DNA of 64,000 nucleotides from Emydura subglobosa (Eukaryota > Chordata > Testudines > Chelidae). The stretch is taken from positions 79,155,554-79,219,553 of the forward strand of contig ML679956.1 in assembly GCA_007922225.1 (NCBI GenBank), in the 5' to 3' direction. The notes below the pieces were generated by a model. It worked only from the letters and a program-made list of their open reading frames with translations. It was not told the DNA's origin and did no database searches. Below are positions 20,998 to 32,900 of the stretch, piece after piece. Position 1 is the stretch's first letter, and each line of letters begins with the position of its first letter. The translations under genes and the position numbers were made by a program.

Positions 20998-21003
20998 AAT
21001 AAA
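20998..21003 (+). promoter_or_regulatory. PTPN23: Poly(A) signal AATAAA, PTPN23
   Basis: Canonical hexamer followed within about 20 bases by TTTGCTCTGGG. It is the first canonical signal after the stop codon. Confidence 0.75.
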
Positions 21004-21248
21004 TGGACGCTTTGCTCTGGGCCGCAGTGCCAGTGTTGACTTGAACTGAACCCGGTTGGGGGAAAAGGCCTGGCTCAGACGCCCCCCCTCCCCATTTCCT
21101 CTTGGACTCCCTGCCATGCGTCGGGGTGGGGCTGGAGCTGCACATGTGGGGTGGGGAGGGGGGCACAGCTGCTGTTTGCTGCAGAGCGTGGTCTGAGTCG
21201 GCCGGGCGCAGGCAGCAGGCAGAGGCTCCGGGCTCTGGTTAGTTTTGG

Positions 21249-21254
21249 TTTAAT
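21249..21254 (-). promoter_or_regulatory. SCAP: Poly(A) signal ATTAAA, SCAP
   Basis: On the - strand the sequence reads ...GTACAAAGACATTAAACC, resembling a genuine mRNA end. It lies about 250 bp from the PTPN23 signal, on the opposite strand. Confidence 0.65.
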
Positions 21255-22507
21255 GTCTTTGTACAGGTTATAAAACACAATCTGGTACAAAAAAGCGTCC
21301 ACTGTACAGTACAAAGCGTACAGCAGGGCTAAGGCCACCCGAGGCGTGGTGCGGACACAGACAGACAGACAGCCAGGGCGTCAGCGAGCGCGCAGGGGAC
21401 AAGGGCCTGAGCAGGACTCCAGCAGCTTGCAGTGGTGGCTGGATGTTAGGGGTCGGCTGCTCCTGGGCCATAGGCCCTGCCAGAGCCAGAGCCCGGGACG
21501 GGGCCTTGTCTGGGCCTTCAACCCCCCCCCAGCCCCTGCTGCTGAAGCGAGGGCAGTGTGGGGGGCCATTTACCTCAGCTGTGCTGGGCCCCGCCCCCAT
21601 TTCCTTGGCCAGGGACAGGCCGCGAGTGCTTCTCTGCACCCCCCCAAAGACGTTCCCGTCAGCAGGCTGTCCTGCCTCACACCCTGCTTTCAATTAACCA
21701 CGGGGCTCTCAGGAAACCGGGCGAGCGCCTCCCCCCCAGCTACTGCCCCATGGCCTCGCACAGGCCTGGTCACAGGGCCCCACAGCTTCCCCTGCCCTTC
21801 CTCCAGCGCCAGCCGGCCATGTGCGTAGCCACCAGGCCAGCCTTGCCACCGAGCAGGCATGAGACTGGCAAGCGAGCCAGCACCCCTCTGCCAACCGGCC
21901 CACGCAGGATGTGCTGCCCGTCCCCTGCACTCGCTCAGGGGCCGGGCAAGGTGCAGCTGGGGGTGATGGAGCTGCCCCTATACTTGGGCCAGAGGATGGT
22001 GTGGGATGCCTAGCGTCAGGGGAAGCCCAGAGACTCATTTCCTCCCCGGTGTGATTAGACCAGAGGGGGGGGCTCCCGGCACTGCAGGCCCCATGGCCCA
22101 CCACCTGTGCTGTGGGGCCGGGCGGCTGCTCTGACAGGAAAAACCCTGCAGGCGTTCCCTGGGGCTGGCTGGGGGGCCCTGCCCCTGGGGCCAGGAAATC
22201 CCCAGGGCTGGCGACGGGACAACCCCCCCCTCCTCCAGCACCTGACAGCCAACTAGTGACGCGGGCGCTGCCCCCAGAGCTTGGGGACGCTGGCCCAGCC
22301 CACTCCCCACACTGAGCTGCAGGCAGGGTCCAAGTGCTGGGTCCTTTGTGGGGCCAGTTGCCCCCTGCTCCTGCCAGGGGCAGGGGCTAAACTCGGCTCT
22401 GCCAGGCTGGAGCCAGGCTCAGAGCAGCATGGCGCTGCCCCCTGTGGTTCCCTGCAGATTGGGGGGGGGGGGGGCAGCGTGGGCCATGGCCCCCCCGCTC
22501 ACCCGCC

Positions 22508-22545
22508 GTAATAAATAAGTATTTACAGCACGGCAATAAATAGGG
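22508..22545 (-). promoter_or_regulatory. SCAP: AU-rich element cluster in the SCAP 3'UTR
   Basis: On the - strand there are two AUUUA-type motifs, TATTTATT and the nonamer TTATTTATT, separated by about 15 bases. The nonamer is the class II ARE core that recruits TTP/HuR-type proteins. On + the same bases read AATAAA twice (22510-22515, 22535-22540). Confidence 0.55.
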
Positions 22546-23701
22546 CAGGTGATGTGGCTATAGCCGGCTGGGGCAGCCAGCCCACAGGCCCCTCTGCTTA
22601 CAAGGCAGGGAGCCGGAGCCCGGCGCTAAGCCCCCCCCTGCTTTTAGCAGCAGGCCCCCTGCTGTGACCAGGCACCTGCTTAACGGTGCCTGACTCAGCT
22701 CCCACAGCCGGGCAGGACAGGCCCCTCTGCCCACCTCCCACGGGCCCAGCCGTCATAGCCCCACAGCCGAGCAGAGGAGCCCCGGGGGCCAGCGAGTGCC
22801 TGCCCGTGGCTGGCAACTGTTGGATCTGGCCCCCCTCCTGGGGCAAGCCAAGGGCCTGAGCCGCTGGGCAGCGCTGGGCAGTGACTGCCAGGGGCCAGCA
22901 CCAGGCTCCAGGCCACAGAGGTGCCGCATTCCCTGCAGGGACAGGCCCGGCCCTTGGCCACGGCAGAATTTCAGGTGACGCAGGGATCACCCCCCAGTGA
23001 GCCCCCCCTGGACTGTACGGGGCTCCCAGCGGGGATGTGTCGCAGGCCTTGCCTTTAGAGGGGAACCAGGATCCGGGCACCCGGCTGTACAGCACCTAGC
23101 ACAGTGGGGGCTACAGTCACCCTAGCAACCGTGCCAGCCCACCCCCACTGCTGGAGGGCACCCCCGGCTTGCTGGGCTTTACAAAGCGTCTCCGATGACC
23201 CCCCCCCACCAGCCCCAGAAAGCCAGGCGTTGGCCCCGGCAGTGCCCATCCTGCACTCAGGGCTGTAAGGGGAGCTGGGCTCTCGACTGCCCTGCGCGTA
23301 CCAGGCCCCGTTTATCCCCAGCCACTGACAAATCGCTGCCTGGCTTGTCTGCCTCTCTGCAGGGCGATGCAGCACGGGCTGGGCCAGGCCCCTGGCTCTC
23401 AGCGCTGCGCACCGGCCGCTCGTTCCCCGCAGGTCCCAGAGCGGGGGCATGGCCCCCATACGCTCAGCCACGGCCCCATGGGAGGAAGTGACCCGCAGAG
23501 CCGGCGGGAGAATGCCTGGGGTGGGGGGACACAGCAGAGCCGGGCTCAGCCCCTCCGGGGGAGCACCCAGGGAGCTGGGGAAGGAGAAACAGGCTCTCTC
23601 CTAGGACACCCCCCCCACCTCCTCCCACCCCAGGCGCCGGCCAATCACAGCTCAGATACGGGGGCCCCGGCCCTGCCTGTGAAAGGCCCCGTTTCCCCCC
23701 C

Positions 23702-23947
23702 TCAGTCCAGTTTCTCCAGCACGGAGGGCACGTAGAGCAGGCTGAGCTCGCTGCCGAAGTTGCAGACGATGGCGGCGTTCTCCAGCACCAGGATCTGCCG
23801 GGCCGGCTGCGCCTCGCTGCTCTTCCCCAGGTAGACGGTCTGCAGCAGGTCGCCGTAGCCGATGTCCCAGAACGAGACGCAGCCCTGGCCGCCCGTTACC
23901 AGCAGGTTGTCCGAGATCACCCCCAGGCTGGCCCCGCAGCCCAGCTC
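23702..23947 (-). CDS. SCAP: SCAP terminal coding exon: last WD40 blades and stop
   Basis: 81 codons plus [23 protein letters not shown], then [20 protein letters not shown], ending VPSVLEKLD as in human. Acceptor cggtgcag. Confidence 0.97.
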   Translation of the reverse strand, partial: ELGCGASLGVISDNLLVTGGQGCVSFWDIGYGDLLQTVYLGKSSEAQPARQILVLENAAIVCNFGSELSLLYVPSVLEKLD

Positions 23948-26900
23948 CTGCACCGGGAACAGAGGGGAGCACATCAGAGACGCCGCCTGCCAACCAGGGA
24001 CCGCCCGGCCCTGCAGCGCGGCCCCAGCTCCACCGCGGGCAGGGAAAGGTGCTGCCCAGCCATCCCCGTCAGTGCATCCCCTGCACCGGCAGGGCTACAT
24101 CCCGGGATAAGGCCCCTCACGTCCCTGGGCTCTCGGCTACCACTGCCCAAAAAGGGTCACTGGTGGGCACATCTGTCAGGCCCCGGCCGAGACCAGCCGT
24201 TCGGTTCATGCAGGCCCCACCCTGGAGCTGGGGGAAGCTGGTCTGGGGGTAAACGACTGGCCCAAGACCTGGAGTCACTTTCTGCTGTGCCCCGGCTCCT
24301 AGCTCTGCCAAGGTATTTACACTGCCGCTGATTTCAGCCTGGTCGAGGGGAGCAACTGCCCTGCCCGGCCTCACTGGGCACGGGCACGGGCGCCCAGAGC
24401 GGGGCCTGAGTGAGACTGAGGTTCCCAAACCTTGCTGGGTCGGGCCATCCTTGGGCACAGCCCTGTTAGCGCGACACCCCCCCCGCCCCCCTGCCGGGGC
24501 AGCGACACCAACTCACGTATTTCTTGGGTGGGAGGATTCTGTGGCCCTGCTTCCCCACACCCGGCCCTGCTTCTCCGCCCACCTCGGGTCCCTGAAGGAG
24601 TTGCTGGCAGCCTGGAGAACACAGGCCAGGTCCCTGCAGGGCTGAGGGGCTCATTTCAGCACCAGCTACCCCTGGATTCTGTGGCCAGCGGCAGGGTCCA
24701 GCCTCCCCGCAGCCGACTGTGCGCCTCCACTCCCCACCCCGGGACAGGCCCCTAAACAGCCTGCGGCCCTGCCCCACGGCTCCCCTGCCTCCCACCCCAA
24801 AGGCGCTCTCCAGCCCTGCCTGCCACACTGCGTCTCCTCCCGCCCCCCGGCTCAACGGCTGGCAAACGCGCCGGGGCGGTGAGGGGCATGAGCAGGACTA
24901 GGCAGGCACGGCTGGGCTCGAAGTCCCCCAGGTCCTTTCAGTGCTTGCGCAGCCCGTACACGAGGAAGGAGGAAGCGCCCCCAGTGATCTGACCATGGAA
25001 CTCATCCCCCAGCGGACACACGCCCGGCAAAGCTCCCTACGGATCAGGGGAATCTGCAGCTCCAGGAGCCCGGCCCCCCGCCTGGCCCCAGCACCTGCCT
25101 GCTGGATGGAATAGAGTTTGATCCCCGAGCTTCGGTCCCAGATGCTGATCACGTCATCCAAGCCGCTGCTGATGACGTAGGCCGCGGTGCAGGTCAGGGA
25201 GGTGACGTCCCCTCGGTGGGCGTACATGTGACTGACCCGGCTCCCGGTCAGCACGTCCCAAAGGCAGATGGCCCCATCCTGACCCCCGCTCGCTAGCCCC
25301 ATGGTCTGCGAGCAGGGGGGAGAAGAGAGTAAGTTGTGACCCTGGGGGGGGGGGGGCGCGGCCCTCCCCGCCTCCCTCATCCCCTGGCACCGCGGGGGGG
25401 CTACGGCACAGATCGCATGCAGCCCAATGATCGGGGGACAATGGGGGTCACACCAGGTGCCCCCCCACTGCTCAAAGCAACGCCTTCTGTAGGCTTTAAC
25501 CAGCCATGGTCTCCGAGGTGAGGCCCGTAAACGACTGCGGGGGCAAGGCTGCTTCTAGCACATTTCCCGTTACCGCCTGGGGCTCGGGGAGGCGGACCAC
25601 GCAGGCAGAGAGGGGCTGGGGCAGCGAGGAAGCAGCCTGGGGCCACAGAGAAAACCTCAGCCCTGCTTCGTTACTGTAGGGTTGCGAAGCACAGTTTGTT
25701 GGTAAACAAAGCCAGGTTTGCCACGTGGGCCAGGCTCCTTCCTTCCCTGGCAAGCGCTGGAGGCCTGGCGCAGTAAGACACTGAAGTCGGAGGCGCGTCA
25801 CATCAGGGAGCCAGTCATTCCGGGCAGAGCTGCGCCCATCACGCCTGCTAGCCTGGGCTGCTCTGAGCTCCGGACGGGCAGGGGAACCCAGCCAGAAAGG
25901 GATTCCCCCGCCTGCCAGGAGCAGTGTTCTGGCTGGGAGGGTGAGCCCGCCCTGCCTCACCGCCGAGCACGCCGACTGCCTGCCTGCCGTAACGTGGGCC
26001 CCCACGGCCCTCGGGATACGGTGGTGGACAGCACACGGCGGGAAGGCCACGAACCCCAGCCATGCCCAAGTTCTCCCGCGTGGCTGGCAGCACACACAGG
26101 GGGAGCCTGGTCTCCGTGCTCAGGGCCGTACCTGGTCTATGTACACAGCTGTGATTGCTCCTGAGTGACCCTGCAGTGTGAACAAGCAGCACGAGTCTTC
26201 AAGCCGATACACCTGCCGGGGAGTAAGATGGCAGCGTCAGGCAGTGGGCTCCGAACCGCCCACCCCGCTAACGCAGCAGGGCTCTGGTCTGTGACACCCC
26301 ATGGGAGCCCTTCTTCACCACCAGCCCCTTCCCCGGCTCCTCATTTCCCCACCTGTTTCACTGGGAGCTTGGCCTTAACACACAGGTTTGGTTTACCCCC
26401 TTGGTGTCTTCATGGAGATTACCCAGCAGTGGGCGCCCCTGAGCCACGGCCTGGCTGTTATGTCAGCCCTGCCCCAGTGAGCCCCACGGGCGCAGCGCGT
26501 TCCCCAGGCAGGCAGCTGGCTGCTCTCAGAGCCCGGGCTGCATTTCCAGCTAGACATGGCAGGACGTGGGAGCTGAGACCCAGAGGCTCAGTGCAGGGCT
26601 CTGGCCTGCAAACACTGCCTGGGCAGGCAGGGCCACGTGCCGAATCCATGTGCCAACCCAATCTCCGTGGTGCCCTACTCGCACATGGACGCCCCCCACA
26701 CGTGTACGCCGCTCTGGACACGGACACGCCCCCCACACGTGTACGCCGCTCTGGACACGGACACACTCCCCTGTGTACTCCACCCCGCACAGACACATGC
26801 CCCCGTACACACGTGCTCTGCTCTGCTCCACACATGGACACGCCCCTTACACGTCCTCTGGTCCACACTCGCATGCCCACCAATCCCCCCGCCTTGTGAC

Positions 26901-29900
26901 AGTCATGCATGTGCAACAACCCACCCCCCACCTGTATTAACAGCCTACCCAACCCCCACCCCGCCCGCCCATGGCCCTGCAGAGGAGACGGGAGGCAGCG
27001 GAGCGCTTACTTTCAGCGTGTGGTCTTGGCTGCCTGTCACCAGACGCCCAGCTGCAGCCTTCAGTGCCGTGATCGGCTTCTGATGGGCGCAGGGCACCGT
27101 GTGGGTCAGCTGGCACATGATGAGGCTGTTGCTGCGGCAGACGGGGGAGGAGGGGATGCTGTTTCTGCCGGTGGTTCCTGGGGGAGCACACACATAGCCA
27201 GCATGGCCGCGGGCTCGGGGGCCCAGGTTTGGACGCCCAGCCTGAGACGCCTGAGGTCTCAGTTTCAGCACAGCTGGGCACCCATTGCTCCAGCTGAGGT
27301 CATCGGAAGCTACAGCTGCTCGGCCCCTCTGAAAGGCAGCTCCAGAGCATCTCCAGCTGGGCACCCAATAGGGGAGCCCCCAAATCAGTGGCCACTTTGG
27401 AGTAAATTTGCTGCTGGAGGCCAGCGCCCGGGGATTATCCAGCAGGCAGGTCCAGCCCAGGCAGCACGGCCAGCTTCTCTGCCCCTGCCCGAGAGGGAAG
27501 GGCCGTGTCCACGGCCTGTTCACATCCTCGCCTCTCGGCACAGGCTATGCCGTCCCCCACCCCAATCAGCTACGGCTCGGAGCACATCAATTCCCCAAGG
27601 CGCCCCTCCCCACCGACCCCCTCCCAAGTGGAGGAAACCATTGTGCACTGGCAGGGGGCTGGACTGGCTTGTCACCCAGAGCAGTGGCACCTACAGGCTC
27701 CAGCTGAGATCAGGGCCCCTGCACAAAGCCCCAGTGAGTCGGGCCCAGGCCCGAAGAGCTCACAGCCGAGACAGACAAAGCGTTGGAAGGGAAACCAGCA
27801 TGCGGCAGAGCTGGGAACAGAACACACGTCTCCCGGGTGCCACTCCCGGGCTCTGGACACTGGCCTCTTCGGGCCATATCCTCAAGGTACTGAGTGAGGT
27901 ACCTGTGTCAGGGAAATCAATGGGAGTTCGACACCTGAATTCTTTTCCCTCCTGAGCCGGGAGGAATCACAGGGCGGTTTCTAGCGTCTGCCTGACTTTG
28001 CAACTGTGGTAACGTTCTTTCAATGTACGGGGCTTCAAAGGACATTCAGGTCAAACTCTGGAAAGCTGGTTAAACACGCGCGACGGATGGTCAGCTGTGT
28101 CCAGGCAAAGGCGTCGGGAAAGGAATCAGCGGAGAGGATCGGGCGCCCCCTCCGCGCGCCACGCCCGGGTGCTTGCTTACCTCGGAACTGCAGGTGGTTG
28201 AAGGATGTGCGGGCTTCTAAAGAGAAGAAATCTAAGGAGCCGTTCAACCTGGCAACCACAATCCTGGGAGAGAGGAACAGACGGCAGGAGCTGAAATGGC
28301 AGCTCTGACAGCTCCAGCTGCAGAGTAAGAACAACACCCAGATTTCCCCGGCTCTCAGCACCCATGTGACCCAGCCACCCCTCCCCAGACCCCAATCTGC
28401 CAGCAAGGGCACCTAGCCCTGCCGGCCTGGGCGCTGGCTTTTGTGATGGGACACTTGTCCCCTGGGAACTAGACTGAGACCAGGCCACCGAAGAGCCGAC
28501 AGATGGGAGCAGCTGGATTGGATGGCAGCTGGGGACCTAGGTAAAGACTCGAGATACCAGTCCCTGAACCCTCCCATCCAGCACCTGCAGTGGAGGAGAG
28601 GCTGAATGTGCAGGGGAGGAGCTGCTACTGCGCGTGGCCGAGCACAGGACCAAGACCTTCCACCTACGGCTGCCAACCCCGTATTTCCAAAAGAAGGGAC
28701 TGTTTCCTTGGCAGCCTGCCCCACCCTTCTTCCGCTCTCACCAGCGTCAGTAGTAGTGCTAGTAACAAAGCGGGCAGGACACCTGCCTTCGCCGGGGGTA
28801 ATTCTTGCTGCTTTTTGCAGCACTCAGCAACTTCCCAGCTTGTCGCACAGAGATGAAAAAATAAGGGACGTCCCTTGCAATAAGGGACTGCTGGTAGCCC
28901 TACCTTCACCCCGCCAGTCTCAGCCAGAGCCCCAGGGGTGCGGGCCAGAAAGGGACGCTCACAGCTGGAGCTGTCTGAATCGCCTCCTCTGGGCCCACCA
29001 GCTGGGCTCTGGCCTTCACACCCTCCTCCAAGGTGAGATCCCTGAGGAAGCGTGAGCACCAGAGGCTGTGTCCGTTACCTGTTGTTCAGGAAGACGAGCG
29101 CGGTGATCCCGGACTGGCCCTCCTCGTTACTGCACCGCAGGGTCCCCTCGATGGCGTCCCACACCTGGGAGAGAGGCAGAGTTACAGGGACTCTGGGCAG
29201 CAAGAGTTGTGCTAGGGGAAGGGGGGGCAGACTGGAGCCACCAACCTGGCCCCAGGATTCAGCTCCGCGCTCACAGGCCCTGCAGGCGGATTTGGATCTT
29301 TTAAAATCTTTTATCCTGACTGCTTCAGCAGTGCCGTGTGCTCGGGGCTACAGGGGAGTCCCTCCCTCCCTCCCTCAGCAGCTGGCGAGGGAATGTAAGT
29401 GGTTTTGAATTTAAATGATTATAACAATGCTGGCTGTAGCCAGGTACCTTTGGCGCTAGGCCTGGGAATTCACTGCACATGGATCCACCAGCACATCTGA
29501 GTCTTGCCTTGCAGCACCCCCAGCTAGTCCAGTCCTGGGACCCGCACAGCGGCCTGCAGGCCACGCTGCTACTCTGCTCTGAGCAGACTGATTTGCACCA
29601 GATTTTGAAGCAATCTTGTGATGTGGCCTGGAGCCAAGGTTCAGAAGGCGAGTTCAGGGCATGGCTACGCTACGCAGACACCACCACCTCACTATGGAGC
29701 TGTAGCTGTGCTGGCATCACCCCGCAGGATAGTTGAAGCCTACGCCGATGGAAGGGGTCTGTCTGTTGCTATGGGGACACCACTTCCAGGAGCAACGGCA
29801 GCTGCTGACGGACGTGTTCTGTTGACTAGCCGTGTCTCCACTGGGGTTAGGTTGGCGCAGCTCTGTCAGTCCGGGGTAGGGATTTTTCCCACCCCAAGAA

Positions 29901-32900
29901 ATGCAGCTTTTCGACTTAACTGTTAAGTGGGGCCCAAGCTGCAGTGACAGTCCTTCCAGGCTCCAGCATAACAGGGCAGTCGGAGCCCAGGAGCATGGAC
30001 AGGAAACGGAGTCATGCAATGAGCTGTCTAGTGTGTCTGTCACCAACCCTCCTCCGCTGCCAGGGATCAGAACCGCTCCAGGATGTGTCGTAGGCCCTAT
30101 GCGGATGACAGCTCCTATAGCTGGCGCCCGGGCTTTGGGGGCAGGAGGAGCTGGGCTCTGTCCCCAGGAGGCCCCAGGTGGACATGGTGTGCAGCGGGCG
30201 GACCTGGCTGCAGATCTGATACCCCCTGGCCCTGGAGAAGGAGTTCTAGAAACACTCCAATACAGCTGCCGTCTGCGTTCCTAGGGACCAAATCCGCCCT
30301 CACTCCTAGAGGCGGCGCAGACGCCATGGAAGGACCAGTGCTCCGGGACCATGGCTGTGTAGTGCGCCCTGCTAAGGCTTTCTAGCTGTGGGCATGTCAC
30401 TCTCAGTGCCCACTCCAGGGGCAGCAAGTCCCCCCGCTTACCTCCAGCTTCCCATTACTCCGGCCAGCCACAATGAGGTTCCCCTGCAGGTCCAGACTCC
30501 AGACAGAGCTTTCCAAGTCACCGCCCCAGGCAGAGACAGGTGAGGACTTTTCAAATCCGGCAAAAGGCTCATCCCCTACACTCTTCCTGTGGGTGTTGCA
30601 CCCTCCCTCCCCGTTCCCGCAGCTCATGGCCCTGGTGCTGCCTGTCCCAGTGCAGAAACCGGCCTGTCCGTGGGGGGCCGGAAAGCCAGTGAAGTTCATG
30701 CAGTTCGAAGTGCTCTGCTCCTCGCAGACCTTCTCCACCAGGCTGCTGAAGTTGTAGCCAGTGTCCTTGTGCCGGCCGCAGACTGCGCGGTGCCTGGGTT
30801 CTGGCTCCACCACCTTCGCCTGCTCCGAGAAGTTGGTGTCGATGAGAGAGGTGAGGTCCGGCTGGTCACAGAACAGAGGGGGCTGCGGAGGAGTCAGCAC
30901 CCTCTTCAGCTGGTGGCTGTTGTCGAGGGAATCCTCCAGCCCGTTCTTGGAGTCTGGGCTTTGATCCCAGCAATCCTGGTAATCAAAGACGCCGCTGCTG
31001 TCTCTGCGCAACCTGAAAGGCAGCAGCTGAAGGTTAGCGCTCCTTTCCGGACTGGCTGGGAGAGGGTGTGCGACTGGCTGGGAACACTAAGACAATAGTG
31101 AGTCTATGGAGAGGGAAAGGAGGGGTGAAAATCACTCCTTTCATAACAGCTGGGGTGGGCGGGGCATCCTGCCAAAAACCATGTGAGTTAACTTCTTCCA
31201 GCATGCATTTACACGAGTTAGCGAGTACTGATTGTGTAAGTACAGGGGGTATTTGCACAAGTTCATGAACAGTGATTGTGTAAGGATAGGAGTGTGCTTG
31301 CACAGTTTAGTGAGCAGTGATTGCATAAGAATGGGGTGTGCTTGCACAGGTTAGTGAGCAGTGACAGTAAGGATTGGGCACGTTTGCACGGGTTAGTGAG
31401 CAGTGATTGTGTAAGGATGGGTGTGTTTGCACAAGTTAGTGAGCAGTGGTTGTGTAAGGATGGGGTGTGTTTGCATGGGTTAGTGAGTAGTGATTGTGTC
31501 AGGACAGAGGTGTGCTTGCACTAGTCACTCAGTAGTGAATGTACCCTTGTTTGGGGATGACAGTGAGGCAGTCTCCAGTCTGAGCATCCCACACTCGGAT
31601 CTGACCCACCAGGCAGCAACTGACGAGCAGCATCCCGTCGCTAGCCAGGCACTCGATATCCTGAGGAGGAAAAGCAGCCTGGGCTGAGCCCGTGGAACCA
31701 GCCAACCCCACCATATCCGAGAGCGCGCCAAAACCTCCACCTGGCCTGGCAGAGCCCGTGAAGTGCAGGGGGCAATGAGTGGCTGGCTCAGGAACGCCAG
31801 GCCCTGTGCTCAAAGCCCAAGGGCTGCGCTCACTGCACAAGCGCAGACTGCAGCTGCTCTCACTTCCCCTGCAGAGGCATGGCCTGAGGAGGTGACAGGC
31901 CCCACAGTGCAATGCAGGCCGGCTGCCTGGATCAAGGCAGAGTGCTGCATGCTGGGACCTGTAGTCTCCCAACGAAGACACTGCCCACGCCCCAGGCCAA
32001 CCTACCATGAGGTGACCCCTGAGGACCAGGGGGGCGATCTCGGTCTCGGGTGGAGAATAGCCATAGTCATCACAGGGCAGGTCCCCTCTCTTCCTCCGGC
32101 TGTGCGCGAGCCCGTTCTGCCCGTAGTTTTTGGGGCAGAACACTCTGTACAGGCAGAAGAGTAGAAGAACCAGGAGGATGCCAGAGGCCAGGCCCAGAGC
32201 AGCGACCCTGATGGGCGAGAAGGATGTCAGCTGGCACTCACTGCTCCCAACACAGCACTCAGAGTGTGCCTCCCAGGAAGCAGCTGGTCTCATCTGGACT
32301 ATTGCATACAAAGGGAGCCAGTTGAGGGCTCCCAATTTAGCTCCTTAACGAAGAGGAGAACGTCAGGGAGCCCAGCTGCCTGCTGACGTGGCTGAGGGCG
32401 AAAACCCCTGCAGGTTTTAGGTCCTGCTGTACATGCAGCCTGGAAGGCGTTTTTAAACACCTGTTTAAGATGTTAAAACGGGGGAGGGAATGGGGGTTAA
32501 AAAAAATCTTCATCCATCGATCCAAATGTTTTAAATCCAACCACCAGCTCCTGGCTAAGAAGTGACACTGCTGATCCTGAAAGCGTTATGCAGTATGCAG
32601 TTATGGCTGGTATCAGTTTGTCGACTGAAATTTCTCCCTGATAAAATACTGGGTTTTGTTGAAATTTACATTTACATCCTGGGAAAAAAGTCAGTGTCAA
32701 CAGCATTTTCAGATTTTTCAATTGAGAAAATTCAAAATGAAAAGTTTCAATAGAAAACTTTAAAAAAAATTCCTTTTAACATTCCTGAATTGAAATTTTT
32801 CAGAAATTTGCCACATTTTCGTGACACAACATTTGTTAATATTCTGACTTTTTGTCCCATTTTGAGATGAAAACAAATGTCGAAATGTCAGAATTTCCCT

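Larger units (their letters stand above)
19039..21025 (+). other. PTPN23: PTPN23 3'UTR (predicted)
   Basis: From the stop codon to just past the AATAAA at 20998-21003. GC-rich with no coding signal. The length of about 2 kb is an inference from the first good poly(A) signal; an earlier non-canonical site is possible. Confidence 0.65.
21235..23701 (-). other. SCAP: SCAP 3'UTR (predicted)
   Basis: Noncoding stretch on the - strand between the SCAP stop and an ATTAAA near 21249. It is GC-rich with an AU-rich island at 22508-22545. No other canonical poly(A) hexamer was seen on this strand in between. Confidence 0.65.
28264..30441 (-). other. SCAP introns 28264-29078 and 29165-30441
   Basis: The first shows nothing recognised. 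The second contains the MITE at 29655-29940. Confidence 0.6.

Noticed and set aside
25089..25099. GT donor four bases downstream in the exon ending SIQQ
   Set aside because: It would put the last SCAP exon out of frame, so the GC donor is preferred.
31321..31524. Open frame with repeated [12 protein letters not shown] sequence
   Set aside because: Translation of a minisatellite, not a protein.
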